A DNA stretch of 64,000 bases from Ehretia macrophylla (taxonomy: Eukaryota; Streptophyta; Magnoliopsida; Boraginales; Ehretiaceae): assembly GCA_037974665.1 (NCBI GenBank), contig CM075770.1:2182501-2246500 (forward strand), in the 5' to 3' direction. Positions within the stretch are counted from its first letter, which is position 1. Each line of letters opens with the position of its first letter. The position numbers and the translations under genes were made by a program. Positions 23,550 through 40,258 of the stretch are shown here, piece after piece. Under the pieces are notes generated by a model. That model worked only from the letters and a program-made list of their open reading frames with translations, had not been told where the DNA came from and did no database searches.

Positions 23550-26240
23550 ATTAGACCTAGGCGAACAAATACTCATATAGCCGGCCATTATAGCTGGCAG
23601 TTGCGAAATCGCTAGCTATTAAAACTAAAAAGTCCCATTTTTTTCCCGATGGTGAAATCAACCGTTGGAAATTATCATGTCCTTCGTCAAGTTATGATGC
23701 CTTATCATTATATATATATATAAATATATAACGTATGCGAACCGTTGAGTCTACGACGAAAAAAAAGAAAAAGAAAAAACCGTTGAGTCAATAAAGTAAC
23801 ATTAATAAAAACTTATATTTCCGTCTTAGGGTCCTAATCATTGTTATTTTATTATGAGGCGCAAGCCTTGACCAAAAAAAAATAATAATAAAGTTTTACG
23901 AGGCCTGCAACAATTAAGTTATTATCGGAATGACAACATTAAATTCGTAGTACATCTATAACCAAATAAATTTTTTAAATTCTATTATTGAATTATTCAA
24001 CCTTTACATAAAATTTGAGTTTACTTCATTGTAAGGTACGGAGTATCAATATTTTTTTCTAATGACATATATAAGTTGAATTTTCTAGTGTGTTGTAGGA
24101 CATTCTATGCTTGTGCACTCTTGGATGCTAGCGACGTTTATTGCTTTTTTAAGTTCCAACATTAACTTTTTGTTACATCAGTGAAGCAATGTCACTGCAA
24201 TGCTTCAATTACAGACATGTAATGCATAATATCAGGAATTTTATATGTTCAACCTCAATATTGTTTTTTTGGGTAAAAAAGATAGTGATTTTATAACATA
24301 AAGCATCAACCGATACCCGAAGATTCGAGATCCATTTGTACAAGCAAAAATAAGGCTAAAGGGAGATTACAAAGCCAATTGGGGGAAGCATCAACCGATA
24401 GTTAGATACAGTATAGCTTCTTTTAAAAAAAATTAATAGTGTTGAAATAATTAAATTATATTAATTTAGCGAGATATCAAGTCATCGATAAATTAATAAA
24501 TAATAATTTTTTATTAATTTATCGAGATATTTTTTATTTTCTTGGTTTAATAGTAAACATATTATATTTATGGTATCTGTTTTAAAAAGTGACTCACATT
24601 TTTTTCAGGCCAATATGAAAAGATAAATAAAAAATTCTAATGAGAATAGATTATAAGAATCTAATTTAGTAGAATTAGAACAAGTTTATCTAATCTCATA
24701 ATCAATTAATTATGTAATTTTTAGCTATTTATTAAATACTTGGGTTGATAAAATACAAAGAAAATATTTTAAATATATTATCCTATAATTTTATCCAAAT
24801 TATTATTTTTTTACACTCAAATATTTTTATTATTTAAAAGAGATTATTAATTTATCAAGTATTAATTTAAAGTGGTTCTACAGTATTAGTATTTGGCTAA
24901 TATTTTCATTTTACATCAATCAACTAACTCGACTTGTGCCCATTTCTAAAATTACTTGTGGCGAACTGACATTTAATTAAAACTCATTGTGTAATTGCAA
25001 ATCAAATGGCTTTTTAAACATATTTGACAAAATATACATAAAATTAAAATTATATATATAGAAAAAAAAAGATTTGATGTTTAAGATTCTACAAAAGATT
25101 AGAGACGTGACCTAAATTGTTATTTTATTAGATAATTTACATTATTGTTGTGTCATTTTCCGAACCGTGAGTGTATTTAAATATGTCGATTGTTGCATAT
25201 AGCTTGTCCAATTGATTACCCTTGATTCCGCTAACAACGACGACTAAACTATCCAATGCCCGTAAACGGCAAAGAATTTTGAGGAAGAAGATTCATGTAA
25301 TATATCCGATCCTATTTAGTGGAATAAGTTTCAATTTAAATTGTTTTGAATGGCTTAAGTGTAATGTTTTTAGTTTAGATAGACAATTAGGTGAATAGAC
25401 GCCTACAGAGGATTAACTTATTGACCCTCCAAACACTACTATAAATGACGATACTGAACATCCTCCTGTAATTAATTATACACGTTCCTATAACAATAAC
25501 ATATTTTGGTTCCAGCATAATATATTTGTCACGATATCACTGTCATTATGTTGATCGTGTCAACAAGGATTAGCACATGGTTATAAGCAAACAAAAGAAT
25601 ATTAGTTGCTTATTACAAAGCATTGTTATTATTGTCAATGGAGTACTCGAAAACATGTCGCAAGCTACCAATAAAGCACGATTTAAGAATATATTACTGT
25701 TGACTAGAAAATGTTTTAGGTTAGTTAATCACCAATTTTAAATGCTAATCAACAAATGGCGATTCAACCCAACCACTGTGATGGTACATGTTTATGTTTC
25801 TCTGGTACAAACATTAATATTCATGTTAGTTGTGAGGATTATTCAGACATGGACAACAAACACACTCTTTCACCACACAGACACGTTATGTACAGAGTTG
25901 ATCAGGAATCCATTGTTAAATGCCATAACTAAGCATGGCGGCCATTTTCTTGCTCCATTTTCAAAGTTTGTTTGAAGAAAGGAAATTAATAACATTCGGC
26001 AAAAATGTAGTAGCTGGTGGTTGGATTATGATGGCTTCAAATGTTGAGTATTGAGACTTTAAAACCACATGTTAAGCTATAAATCTTTGAGAGGTCACCG
26101 TTACTTCCACGGATAAGGGACTTTAAGTGTACTAATTTCTTTTCGATGACGGAAAAAAATTCTAAAAGTCTTTTAGGCTCATGTCAGGGTTCAAGTTTTA
26201 AGATACATGACAACTACTTAAAAAAATACACAATGACTAT
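23550..26240. other. AT-rich gene-free spacer with retroposon traces
   Basis: No gene is supported. At 24266-24400 a T-run is followed by 'aagcatcaaccgata' twice and 'aaaaataaggctaaagggagattacaaag'. This resembles the reversed 3' tail of a LINE, but the call is weak. The ORF at 25742-25975 has no family features. Near 26150-26210 a stretch 'agtcttttaggctcat-tcag' also occurs in TIP2 intron 1. Confidence 0.35.
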
Positions 26241-26249
26241 ACTCAAAAG

Positions 26250-26455
26250 GGGTATAATCCAAATTAATTAGTTAACCTCAAGACCTAGCTACAGAACTAT
26301 CCCCAAGGGAAATAGTCTTTTGGCTTTTACTTGTGTAATTAACCCGCTCTGCCTCCTTTAGGAGCAATAGAAACAGGGATGGAAATAGTCTCTTGGGATA
26401 TTTAATTTGAACTTACCTGTACGTTGTCAAATACTGTACCACTAAGCTAACTCTT
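26250..26455 (-). mobile_element. Probable tRNA-derived SINE
   Basis: On the minus strand the head reads AAGAGTTAGCTTAGTGGTAC, which contains a polymerase III box A (TAGCTTAGTGG, 26439-26449). About 25 bases further is a weak box B, AGTTCAAAT. No tRNA cloverleaf can be drawn, as in plant SINE heads. The body ends without a clear poly(A), and no target duplication was identified. Length and right boundary are approximate. Confidence 0.45.
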
Positions 26456-26721
26456 GCGGGTGACTTTTAAGTGTACTTAAATGGGCAGCTGAACAATCAC
26501 ATGCCGCATGGCACAGAAATAAGGTTGGTTCATATGAGTTACTTCATATACCAGAAGTTGATTCAATTGTGTAACATGTATTTAATTTAATTTAATCTAG
26601 CTGATTTCTATAGTGGCACCACAAAGTCGCCCTAAGAAGTCCTATTATAATCTTGACTTGAGCTTGCATCATTCTATAATGATCACATGTTATACTGATA
26701 TTTCGACCTCCTTTGTAGAAG

Positions 26722-27077
26722 TTGGTTATTAATGTTTTAAAATAATTATATTATTTCCTAATATTTACAAAGCAATTCAAAATAATTTTTATTGTTTAAA
26801 ACTAGTTAATTTAGTCTTTATTGTTATCTATAAAATTTCATTTAGTCCCTAAATAGGAATCACATACATGAATTAAATTGAATTTTTTTTGTGAAATAAT
26901 AGGGACTAAATTAAAATTTTTTAAAAATAATGAAGACTAAATTGGCTAAGTTTTAATAATAAGGACTATTTTAAATAACTTTTGTAAATATTAGGGATAT
27001 TTATAAATCTTTTTAAATATTAAAGATTACATTAAAAAAATATATAAATAATAAGAATTAAGTGTGAAAATTTTCCC
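26722..27077. mobile_element. Truncated Mutator-like MITE (family A)
   Basis: The right arm ends '...aagtgtgaaaattttccc' and the internal arms (agtccctaaatagg..., gaaataatagggactaaatt) match the family at 17024 and 38421. The left terminal repeat is missing, and the first recognisable part starts near 26722 inside the left arm. No target duplication can be assigned. Confidence 0.65.
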
Positions 27078-27079
27078 GC

Positions 27080-29690
27080 TTTTTAACTAAGAAAAGGATA
27101 AAGAAAGAAACCACTAAGAGCTACACAAACAGTCAACTAGTGAAGGCTGTCTCATCATATGCTTCTTTCGCAATTGGCCAAAGAAAATACCCACATCTCC
27201 AATTGAATCGTTACTAGTTTGCTGGCTGTGGTTGTTACGATAACTATCACCATTCTATTATTGAGCCCGTCGTGCCACTAGGAATGAAGCAAGTGTAAAG
27301 GTTGGCGAATATGAAAATTGAAGGATCAAACAAGGAGGCATTTGATTATACTCATCTTCAATGTCTAACATAAATTTATATTTGCTCGTGTTAGATGACG
27401 AGATCATATATACTATTTGCAGCTTTTCAAAAAGAATTTGATGTCTTCATTTCTCAATTTCGCTTAGGACAAATGACCTGTCTTGCCAAGAATGGAGTAC
27501 GTAAGATAGCTGTTAGGACATAACTTTTGCATCTTGTTGTAGAAGTGGACAATTGAACATGTCCTAAAGTGGTGACGAAATGCAAGGTAAGATTGCATAG
27601 AGTAGAATTAATTTAAAATGATATCGATCTTTTTTCAAACCATACATATAGGAGTGGAGTCAAGATCGGATGATGAGCGAGAGTACAACTTATGGTAGCG
27701 GGACACTCATATATAAAGAGTCTAACATAATGGTTTTTTTTCTTTTAAAAAAAAAATTGATTTTTTCCAAATTCAGGCACGCCCTCACTATAACGTAGCT
27801 CCGCCACTGCGTGCACATAACTAGAGTTTCATACATTAAATTACTTTTTAAATTTTCTGAATCATGCAAGTAGTGATATTGTCCGCGGTCTGCAAACGAA
27901 TTACTTTAGCATTGAGAATTCACCCAACTCACCTAGAAAGTAAGGAGAATATATTGCCAAACTATGATATTCTGCAGTTGGTATTCTCTTTGTTCCTCAA
28001 TTAAATTGAAGTTACTTCCAAATTTAAGGTCTGACTTGATATTGTTTTACAATTCTAAACAAGAGAACTTCATTTGTAAATATAAATCCTTATAGAATTC
28101 ATTTATAAATAAAATGAATTTCACACCACAAGTATTTCCAAACACTATGTTAAGGTTATTCTCTTACTAAGAAAGTAGATAATGAAAAGGTACGTTGGCT
28201 TTTGCTTATAATGGTTAGTTGATGTAAACTATTCTTTATGAAAAATTGAAATATTTGCTTAGAATCGAAATATAAAAAAAAACTTGAGAAAATCATGTAT
28301 GTGAGAATTATGAGAAGAAGAAGATATGTTATTCTACTAATTTTTTGGTGGAGAGTTACACCCTCATACATACACTACTTTAATTAAGCGGAAGGGTTAA
28401 ATTTTGAATTTTAGTTCACAAACCAATACCTTTATCGATAATTCTGACGTTTAGAAGCTACCTTCTATTGTTTTGTTTGAGTGGGTTTGGGCGGTCACTT
28501 AACCACTCCTTAACTTCATCTTTTTTTGGTTAGCTAGGTGTGGTCTATTATGGACACAGACAAAAACAACCAATAATCTCAGAAACAACTTTTAACTTGA
28601 AATTGTTATTCCTATCTTGCTTGTCAGGTGTGTTTCACAAGCCATATCATTCATCCCACTAAATCTGAACCCTATATAATGAGTTCAAAATCATAATTTA
28701 AATTCAGAATCTCTAAGTATAACAAATTACTACTTGATAATTCTACCCAATTCTTGGTGTCAGCGAGCTCTATTCATAAGTGTTAATTATAGCAGTTTGG
28801 CAGGTCTTGAAAATAGTTTCTTGGCAGTCGTTTAGGCCCCAGAAGATGGGTCACCATCAAGGCTAGCCTCAGTATAATCGAGAACACAAAATGGTGAACA
28901 ATCATTTATACAATGTTCCTAATTTCCATGCTTCACGACAAAATGCTTCCATAACATACTGGCCAAAATTAGGTAAAATGTATTAATAATATCCTGCACT
29001 GTGAAGTTGTCACACCCTCGAATCTGCAAAAAGCAAATTCAGGGTGTTATAAAGTGATCGAGTGGTATCAGATCCTTACAAATGTAAGATATGGTAATCT
29101 TCTTAAACTCTAAACAATCATGCCCCCAAATTTTTTGTCATTGGATTTGGGACATCACAAAAATTCTCTTGTAACATCATAACGTCATGAAAAAATCTAA
29201 ACCCAGTGTTTGCACCAGAGGCTAGATTTTGTCGATCACACTAAAGCAGGATAGCAGAAGTAAAAGAAACGAAAGCTACCACTCGTTGCCTCTTCTGCAA
29301 TGCAGATTTCATTCTTCACTTGCCAAACAAGTCGAGTGAAGACTTCTATTGCAATTTATATTAGGTTACAAAGCAAAATAAGCCCAAACCGAAGAGATAA
29401 AAGAAATTTTGTGTCCTTATATGTGAACAAAATTTCTTTTACTGAGACATTACCATTAATAGCCGACCCTAGTCAATGGAATAAAGGCTTGGCTTAGTTT
29501 GTCATTTTCGTCGACAGGGTAACTTGTTTTTCATTACATTCGTTTCTTGCCGGACTCCTTTCAAAATAATCCTCCATTCAGATAAAGGCTTCAAAATAAA
29601 TCATCCTTCGGTCGCCTTCAGTAACAGGAAATGACAAAACCACACCATCACTCTATGGACTCAGAAGAATGTCATGTGACCGCGTGTTGC
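27080..29690. other. Gene-free spacer with transposon remnants
   Basis: A hAT-like MITE remnant spans about 27653-27810, with left end ggagtggagtc and right end gctccgccactgc. At about 28995-29073 'gtcacaccctcgaa...cagggtgttat...tggtatcagatcc' resembles an LTR end followed by an initiator-tRNA primer site, in plus orientation. No genes are supported; ORFs at 28156-28371 and 29300-29497 lack family features. Confidence 0.4.
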
Positions 29691-29695
29691 AGCAA

Positions 29696-33026
<3,331 letters not shown>

Positions 33027-33649
33027 CTAGGACAATCTAATTTGAGCTAGCGATACCCAAACACGTAGTTGCACTTTGACAAAGGTTACTCAGGGTAGCA
33101 TGGCCAATCGAGTCACAAAGTTGCGTACAGAAATTACATATAGGAACTTTTCAAATGCAAATTCTCCATGTACTAGACAACTCTCGTTACATTCAATTCC
33201 AGCTTCAAGAATTACATTAACCGAGTCTAGAATATCTCAAATTGCTCGCGATATGTCCAGAGGCCGATCCACATTGTCGGGTTGCGAGGGCTACAGTCTC
33301 ACTAACCCCACAAGATACCCTTAACACCTTCACCCTACTAATTTTGGCATCCAAAACGCACCATAAAACTACGAGACACTACGTATCAGTTTATGCTTCC
33401 TTCAAACAGAAAATCTTATTATTAACACTCATCTACCCCTAAAAAATAATCTTTTTAATTCATCACATCATAATACTTACATAAAATTAACTTCAAAATT
33501 TTTTTATTAAAAAAAATGCATTAAATTAAACAGAGACTAAGCTCACATTGATGTAAAACATGCCAAAAATCCCTGAAATTAAACATCAAGTAAAACATTG
33601 CTAAGAGTAAATAGAGGTGCAAAAAAACTTACTTTTGAGCTGGAGTAAG

Positions 33650-35655
33650 ATCAAAATGAAGGAAAAAATTTGTAGGCAGAGAAATGAGGAGGTTGTGTGA
33701 GAGTAGTTGGTGAACGTTAGGTGAAAGTTGGGTTTAGGGTTTAAGAAATGAAGGGCTCGAGTCTTTGGAAGGTCCGATTGTGACTGAGAAGAATATTCTA
33801 GAGTTTTTAGTTTTTTTTTTTATTTTCAATTTGCACCCCTCGTGTTCGGGAAAGGTTTTGCTTTTGCCCCTTTATAAAATTTAACTGTCACTTAACTCGG
33901 GTTTGCGTGAAATTTATTATCAAAGATTAAGATATATTGCTTAGAGTTTGATTATTAACTTAGGTTTTGTTTGATCTAATTGTAAAATTATAGGTGTTAA
34001 ATTACAGAGTTTTAATTAAAAATGTTGTTAAAAATAAGTCATTGGCAGCTTGGTTGGTGTTGTCATGTCAACAATAGAGCTTTTAGAAATTTTCAGTCCA
34101 GTATTGTGCATGCTATCAAAAATTTGGACGGGTATATTTTATTTTTTACTTTTAAAAAAAAAAACTTCCCACATGATATAAAAAAAGTTTTGTGAAAGTC
34201 TCTATTGAAAAACTCCAATTTGGAATTCTTATTTTTTTAGTTTAATTTTTACCTAAAATCTCTTTAAATAATAGCCAAACATGCTGCAAAAGTCAGAATT
34301 AAGTATTTAAAAGTTAGGTCAAACACATCCTTAGCTGATTGATAGCGAAGAGAACCTTCAATCGAAAAAAAAAATAGTACTGTGACCCTTTTTTTTGTCA
34401 AGATGTGACCTGTTTTATTTTATTCATTTATCACAGGATTGGGCTGATCGTTAAATTATTAATTATCCAAAAGTAATTTACATTGAATGATAAAAAATAT
34501 ATATATATATATAAGAAAAAAAGTCACTATGTCCATTTGTTGATAGATTGTCAAACATGGTTGAAAGTATTGACAACTAAAAAAAGAAAAGAAGGTTTAA
34601 AGTCATAAAGTGAATTGCGAATTTCGTTGAGTTGACTAGTGAGCAATGGATGTAAGTGGCTAATGAAATTGATTAGGTGGGTCAAGTGTTATATTCTCTA
34701 AACATCTGGGGAGTAAATTGCAAAATTTCAGAATTTTATTATTACGTGAATCGCGAACTGGTGCTGGTAGGTGGCCTCCGTGTTTTTTTATTTTTATTTT
34801 TTTGAACTGAGGTGGTCTCCGTGTTGGCAGCCTATAATAGTGTGATGTGTTCCCCCATGTTGAACGTGATGTTAATTTAGGGGTTAAATAATCATCTACC
34901 TCACAAATCAAAGATGATTTCTTTTTTTGGTAAAGATGATTCCAGAAATATTTTCTTTATTTAGTGGAAGATGATTCCAGAGTTCATGGTGGTGACACAC
35001 TTTATTATGACGAATATAAAATACCATTTTCCTTTAAATAAGTTCGAAATGTGATCAATTCTAATAGATTAGTTTAATAGTAAAATATTTAAAATATGAA
35101 AGGAAGATTTATTTATCTTTAAAAAAAAAATTTGGTTGAACCCTAATAAACTCAATATTTACTAGATTGTAACTCCTCTAAATAGATCATGTGTTTAACA
35201 CCTTTAGTGTGTCAACCTGATAAACCTTTTAGGAGAAATTTTCCGTTTCAATTTCAACCTAACCCATATTTTCAAAAGCAATAAGCAACTTATACTTAGC
35301 ATAGAGTAGCAATGAACATGAAGAACATATATCTATAAGAAAATTCACATTTGTAAACGAGATTGGTGCTGTAGGAAGTTAATTCATGGTTTGCATGGAA
35401 CAAGTTATGGATAAGAAAGAACCCATGATCTTAGACTGGCTTGTGCATAGATTGGATCAAATAAAATAAATAAAAATCCCTATTTATTCATAAATTCAAT
35501 ATGCTATATCAAATGATAACACTGCTAAAACATGAATTCAATCATGAAAGAAAACTAATTAAAGCAAATCATCTAATGCAAAAGAATCAGATACCTAAAA
35601 TCTAGAAATTAATTAATTAATTAGGTCTTATAGCGAAGCCAATTAATTAATATGA
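33650..35655. other. CPN60B promoter side and spacer
   Basis: The CPN60B leader probably begins near 33700-33780. Beyond it the sequence is AT-rich; no TATA box could be assigned. A (TA)n run lies at 34499-34512. No gene is supported; the ORF at 34660-34911 shows no known motifs. Confidence 0.4.
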
Positions 35656-36873
35656 CTAAAACCCTATGGTGCAAGCCATAGTAGCAAACACAGCCACCAT
35701 CACTGAAACCATAGCAACTGAATCTGATGCTCCTGAACTCGAAAATGGTGATGGCGCTGGAGATGCTGCAAAATTATAAGGTCGAGGCGGGCTGGCAATG
35801 ACCGGAGGAGACTGCGAAATCGGACGACGATGCAGAGGTATCACATCGATCATTAACCTCTGTCCATCTTCGCAGTGATCAGGATCACCACTTATGAAGT
35901 AGATTGGACCAGGCTTGTCAAGAGTGATCGTGGTGTTGCCATTGTTGAAGACCAAGGTCGGACTGCTTGTGTCGCAGTGATAGTATCCCCATTTGTCCAC
36001 CACAACAACTGAATCATTCTTGTATTCAAAACCTTGTATAGACATATTGAGAGAAAAATTATGTAAGCATGCATAATATAACTTGAAAATAAACATAAAT
36101 TTATATATCCATCATATGACAATGTGTAGATCTTCATACAAAAAGAAAAACAAAGAGGAGAACATGAAGGATGACCCCGGGAAATCGTTTAAAATATCTT
36201 GATATTTTCGATATTTTTAGTATGAAAAATCACTTATTACTGGTTGTTGGGATATTTCAGTATTGATGAATTTATTATCTGTAATAATTGTATTCCTAAT
36301 TAGAAGTTATTGTTATACTATTTCACCAACATTAATTAATTCTGTCACTCCTGCAAAAGTGTCTACTCGTCATGAAAAATCTCATGTGTCAAAGTGTAGA
36401 TTTCATATAGTAAAAAAAAAAAGAAAAAAAAAGGGACGTGTTATATCCGGAACACATGAAAAATAACAAATATCGTAAAGGCAAATGTATTAGGGGTTGC
36501 AAACCGGACGGTACACAACTTGCTTTGGAAGATATGGCAATAAAAATGTAGAGTTAATCGTCATTCATATTGAGCTATTGAAGAAAAACTATATCACTGA
36601 CATTATATTCTAGATATACATGGATAAAGGAAATGTTCAATGAAAGATTAAAACACTTGAGAATTAACTAATTGATAAGAACTCACGAACTGAATCTCCA
36701 AAATGAATTTTCTTTCCTGAAGTCCAGTGATTATACATTTCAGTTTCATTCAAGCCAGGCTGATGCCAACCTTCAGCATCACCAACTTTGAATTCTTCAG
36801 CAGCAGTGGCTGGACTAGCAATGGTGATCACAAGAATGGTTAAACAACCCCAGAAAGCTAACAAAGATGCCAT
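35656..36873 (-). CDS. Early nodulin-like protein (phytocyanin-like, GPI-anchored)
   Basis: Two exons on the minus strand, 36873-36687 and 36032-35656, encode 187 residues; the single intron sits inside the phytocyanin domain, as in the family. A signal peptide (about 1-24, ending SPATA) is followed by the plastocyanin-like domain (about 25-130). Its two disulfide Cys (YYHC and DHC) are present. Of the four blue-copper ligand positions, the His and Gln of DHCEDGQ remain, but the Cys position reads Ser (YFISG) and the first His reads Asp (KNDSV). It therefore should not bind copper, which defines early nodulin-like proteins (ENODL). A Pro/Ser/Ala-rich arabinogalactan-like stretch (SPPRPYNFAASPAPSP) and a hydrophobic tail with a SSSGAS-type omega region predict a GPI anchor at the plasma membrane. 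The exact ENODL member is not assigned. Confidence 0.9.
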
Positions 36874-36970
36874 GTTTATATATATATGCTCTTCTGTTCA
36901 ATGAAGGTGTGCTGAAAAAAATGTGGTTTCAAGAAGGTAATGAGAATAAGTGTAGTGGTCATGGTGAGTC

Positions 36971-36977
36971 ATTTATA
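36971..36977 (-). promoter_or_regulatory. TATA box of the ENODL gene
   Basis: TATAAAT on the minus strand (context CTCTATAAATGAC) lies 98 bases before the ATG at 36873. A second TATATATATA run at 36877-36887 is too close to the ATG to serve. Confidence 0.5.
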
Positions 36978-36979
36978 GA

Positions 36980-37626
36980 GGAAATGACAATGGACGACGT
37001 GGTGATCGTGGCGGTTATGGATCTTTATAGAGCTACTCCATTGGAGGGTCGTCCAAGTTTTTGTTGTTTGACTTTGTCGTAGGTCAATTCTGCAGATTAT
37101 GAGATTAATAGCCAGACCTTGTTCTACATATATAGCATAAGGAGGATTCTTGGTACTCATTGTGATGATTAATGGAAAAAAAAAATCAAAATACAACTAA
37201 TTTTAAGTCTAATGATAATCGGGAGACTTATGTATCCAACACGCTCCTTACGTGTAAGTAAGGTTTTTAAGTTATGTACATGATAGACGAGATGATAATG
37301 ACAAGACTTGTGTCTCTAACAGCAGATTGAAAATTCAAGAGTTTGCTCTTCAATTTTGGCTGATATATAGAAAGTTAACTTGTTTCACTACTTAATTTAG
37401 AATTTACATTTCTCTTACATAGAAAAATCATAAACTCCAAAATCATCATATAAGATTTTTGACTACTCATCATAGCACCAATTAATATTAAATTAGAACC
37501 CCATAATTCTTAACGGGCAAGTGGCAAGTACTCACACTATGCAATGCAGAGAGATCTCAGATTATAGATTAGCACGGATATATAATTCAGTCGATACAAA
37601 GTTTGTATCATTAGTGCGAAGAAAGT
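36980..37626. other. Spacer between CASPL and ENODL
   Basis: Contains the ENODL upstream region and the CASPL 3' region. No other gene or transposon end is recognised; ORFs on both strands at 36867-37196 lack coding character. Confidence 0.4.
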
Positions 37627-40258
37627 CTAGTACTTGGAGAGCCAAACTACATCAAGAACAACTGAAGTGGCAAGCAAGAAGCAGCTAAAGAATGTGAAGG
37701 CTATGGAGACTGCAACACGATCACAGAAACTATGTAAAGGCTTGCAGAAATTTGGGAGAGCTGGATGTCTGATCCCTGTACGGTTCAGATTGGTGACACC
37801 TGATGAAGCTGATCCAGCACTCATCATTGCATATGCGAAAACCTGAAACAAGATTAATTAATTTTAGGGCCTTTCATTTTCCAATGTTTCACATTAGTAG
37901 GTGATATATGGAGTGCAATTGTAACAGCCGAATACTGGAAGTCATGATAAGTGAACGGTTTATGAGTGAGAGTTGTGAATTTAAGTAATACTTCAAGTTA
38001 ATTATTTTGGATTAATAGACTTAAAGCCCAAGACACATTCTTTTAAGTCTGTGATATTAATCTCGCCTACGAATTATGATTCTAGATTTGGATCTTGCTT
38101 ATGGACTGAACCGATCACTTGATATTATGGGATAGAAAAAAAAAAAAAAGATATGGATTTGATGTACAAAATCTTTTCGCAAGTTAAGTTAGTGCATGTA
38201 TCTCCTAAGCAGTGGTGGGGCCACATTTCGCTCACTTTTTTTTGAAGGTAAGTTTGTGTACATTCGGAATTTGGATAAATAATTTTTTTTGGGATAAAAA
38301 AGGAATGATTCATCTGTATGAGTATGACGTTGATCATAGATGTGCACCCTTGATCATCGGTTTTGTGCTTCTACACTGCTGCCAAGTAAAAGCTAAAAAG
38401 ATCCAAACTTAGCTATAATTGGGTAAATTTTACACTTAATCCCTATTATTTACATAACTTTTCAATATAGTCCCTAAAGTTTTAAAAAATTTATAATAGT
38501 TCTTAATATTTATAAAAGTTATTCAAAATGACTATTATTCAAACTTAATCAATTTTGTTTTTATTGTTTTTTCAAAAAAATTCAATTTAGTCCCTATTTT
38601 TTTTAAAAAAAAATTCAATTCAATTCATGCACATAACCCTTATTTGGGGACTAAATTAAATTTTATGGAAAATAATAGGGACTAAATTGACTAATTTTGA
38701 ACAATAGGGACTATATATATTGAATTACTTTGTAAATATTAAGGACTAATATGATTTTTTTAAAATATTAAAAATCAACTTGAAAAAAAATATAAATAAT
38801 AGGGATTAAGTATAAAATTTACCCGCTATAATTTGCCTATAGATACATTCTTGATTACCTGATCGCCAGCAAAAATAAGCCATGCATGAATCCTGGAAGG
38901 AATAATTGGAGACTTTTTAAGCAGCCTTGAGGCACTCATAAGCAATTGTAGCATGGAATGAACTGCAACAGCTGCTGAGACACCTACTAGATACCTGGCC
39001 GTCACGTATTCACATTACTAAACGATAACTCTTATCATGTCTTCTATCAATACAGGATATATATTACATTAACGTATATTTTCAATTCAAGTGGTAGGTG
39101 CTCATGATGGTTATAATTGTCTATTATATTGATACTTCTTAAACCGTCACAAGAATGAATGAAAAATAATTACCATACACACTAATAGCTTCAAGAAAAT
39201 TAGAGTTGGAAACGAAACATAGGAGCCCAAAAAAAAGATGTGTTCATGTTCAAGATTTCACATAGCTTCGCATCGCTAATAAGATTAGAGGCAGCCATGA
39301 AGAACAAACCCTTAGACGTTCGGACCTCACTCAGTGTGTGGATCCCATATACATGAGATTCACCTAATTGTGAAGTCGTGAAGGTATAGATAGCTATTCA
39401 AACCCAAATATTTTCGACACAAAGGACATATAATAGTAAAACTATTCCATGTACGACAAGTTTAATGTAAAACCCAATTCACGAGAGTTTGTCTGCATTC
39501 ATTCAAGTGCCATGGGATTAGGTGAAAACCATTTTGAAATATTTGTCTTCTCAATGAATGATGTAAATTTTAAACCATAACAACCCACCAAGAAAATAAC
39601 AAAATTCAAAATTAATTTACAGTTAATTCTTCTTGTAAACAAGAATGATTTAAATCCCAAAAATAATACATAAAAATTTAAAATTTAATCATTCAATTAA
39701 TGTCTCATCTTGATAATTATAAAGTACCTAAATTATTATACACGAAGACATAATAGGATTACACAAGACATAAATCATTTACGTAACTAATGTGGGATTG
39801 CAGTCATCACAAATGTTTGACTACTAGAAAAGATGATTGCAAGTAGAAATAAAGAAAATATATCGCAACCCACGAATTGAGTAGAATACTCAGAAAACAT
39901 TTAACTCAAGTTCGAACTACGAATTCTACATGTACAAAAAAAGAAAAAAAAAATAGAAAATAGAGGGAAATGAAGGTGCTTACACGAAAGAGTCAGAGAA
40001 GGACCATTTGGAGTAGAGAGGAAGGCTAAAGCCATAGATGGAGATGGTTGAAGCTTCTTTTGCAGTAGTCATCAGTGACAGTGCTGTCACCGAAGTTAAA
40101 AGACAAGCCAATCTTAGAACGACGTAGATGACATCAGTTTTCGGCTGCAGCACATTTCGTTGAGGCCTGTCACTCACCAATGGGCCACTCATTGTGCCAC
40201 TCTCCGCTAGCTGAATGCTCACCTCTCCTCGATTTTTTGCAGTGTTGATCATCTCCAT
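37627..40258 (-). CDS. CASP-like four-helix membrane protein (CASPL)
   Basis: Three exons on the minus strand, 40258-39984, 38994-38859 and 37842-37627, encode 208 residues, normal for the family. Four hydrophobic helices fit the MARVEL-like CASP fold: about 43-66 (VIYVVLRLACLLTSVTAL), 93-112 (YLVGVSAAVAVHSMLQLL), 128-150 (HAWLIFAGDQVFAYAMM) and 178-203 (VAVSIAFTFFSCFLLATSV). The conserved Arg in helix 1 (LRLAC) and Asp in helix 3 (FAGDQ) are both present. CASPs scaffold Casparian strips; CASP-like proteins form plasma-membrane domains in other tissues. The GVTNLNRTGIRH loop recalls the CASPL3A group, from memory. Both introns are about 1 kb; intron 2 holds a MULE-type MITE and an LTR remnant. 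A hydrophilic N-terminus of about 40 residues precedes helix 1. Confidence 0.9.
37921..38070. repeat. Diverged LTR-like repeat in CASPL intron 2
   Basis: Text such as 'ggtttatgagtgagagttgtgaatttaagtaa' and 'ttttggattaatagacttaaagccc' parallels the solo LTR at 48832-49016 and a third stretch at about 56795-56880. The three share order and spacing but not close identity, suggesting old copies of one small LTR family. Ends are not resolved. Confidence 0.45.
38421..38824. mobile_element. Mutator-like MITE (family A) in CASPL intron 2
   Basis: Starts GGGTAAATTTTACACTTAAT and ends in the inverse. A perfect 9-bp target duplication, GCTATAATT, lies at 38412-38420 and 38825-38833. The right duplication ends only 26 bases from the 3' end of CASPL exon 2 (38859), so the insertion landed just beside the splice donor without disturbing it. 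Confidence 0.88.
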
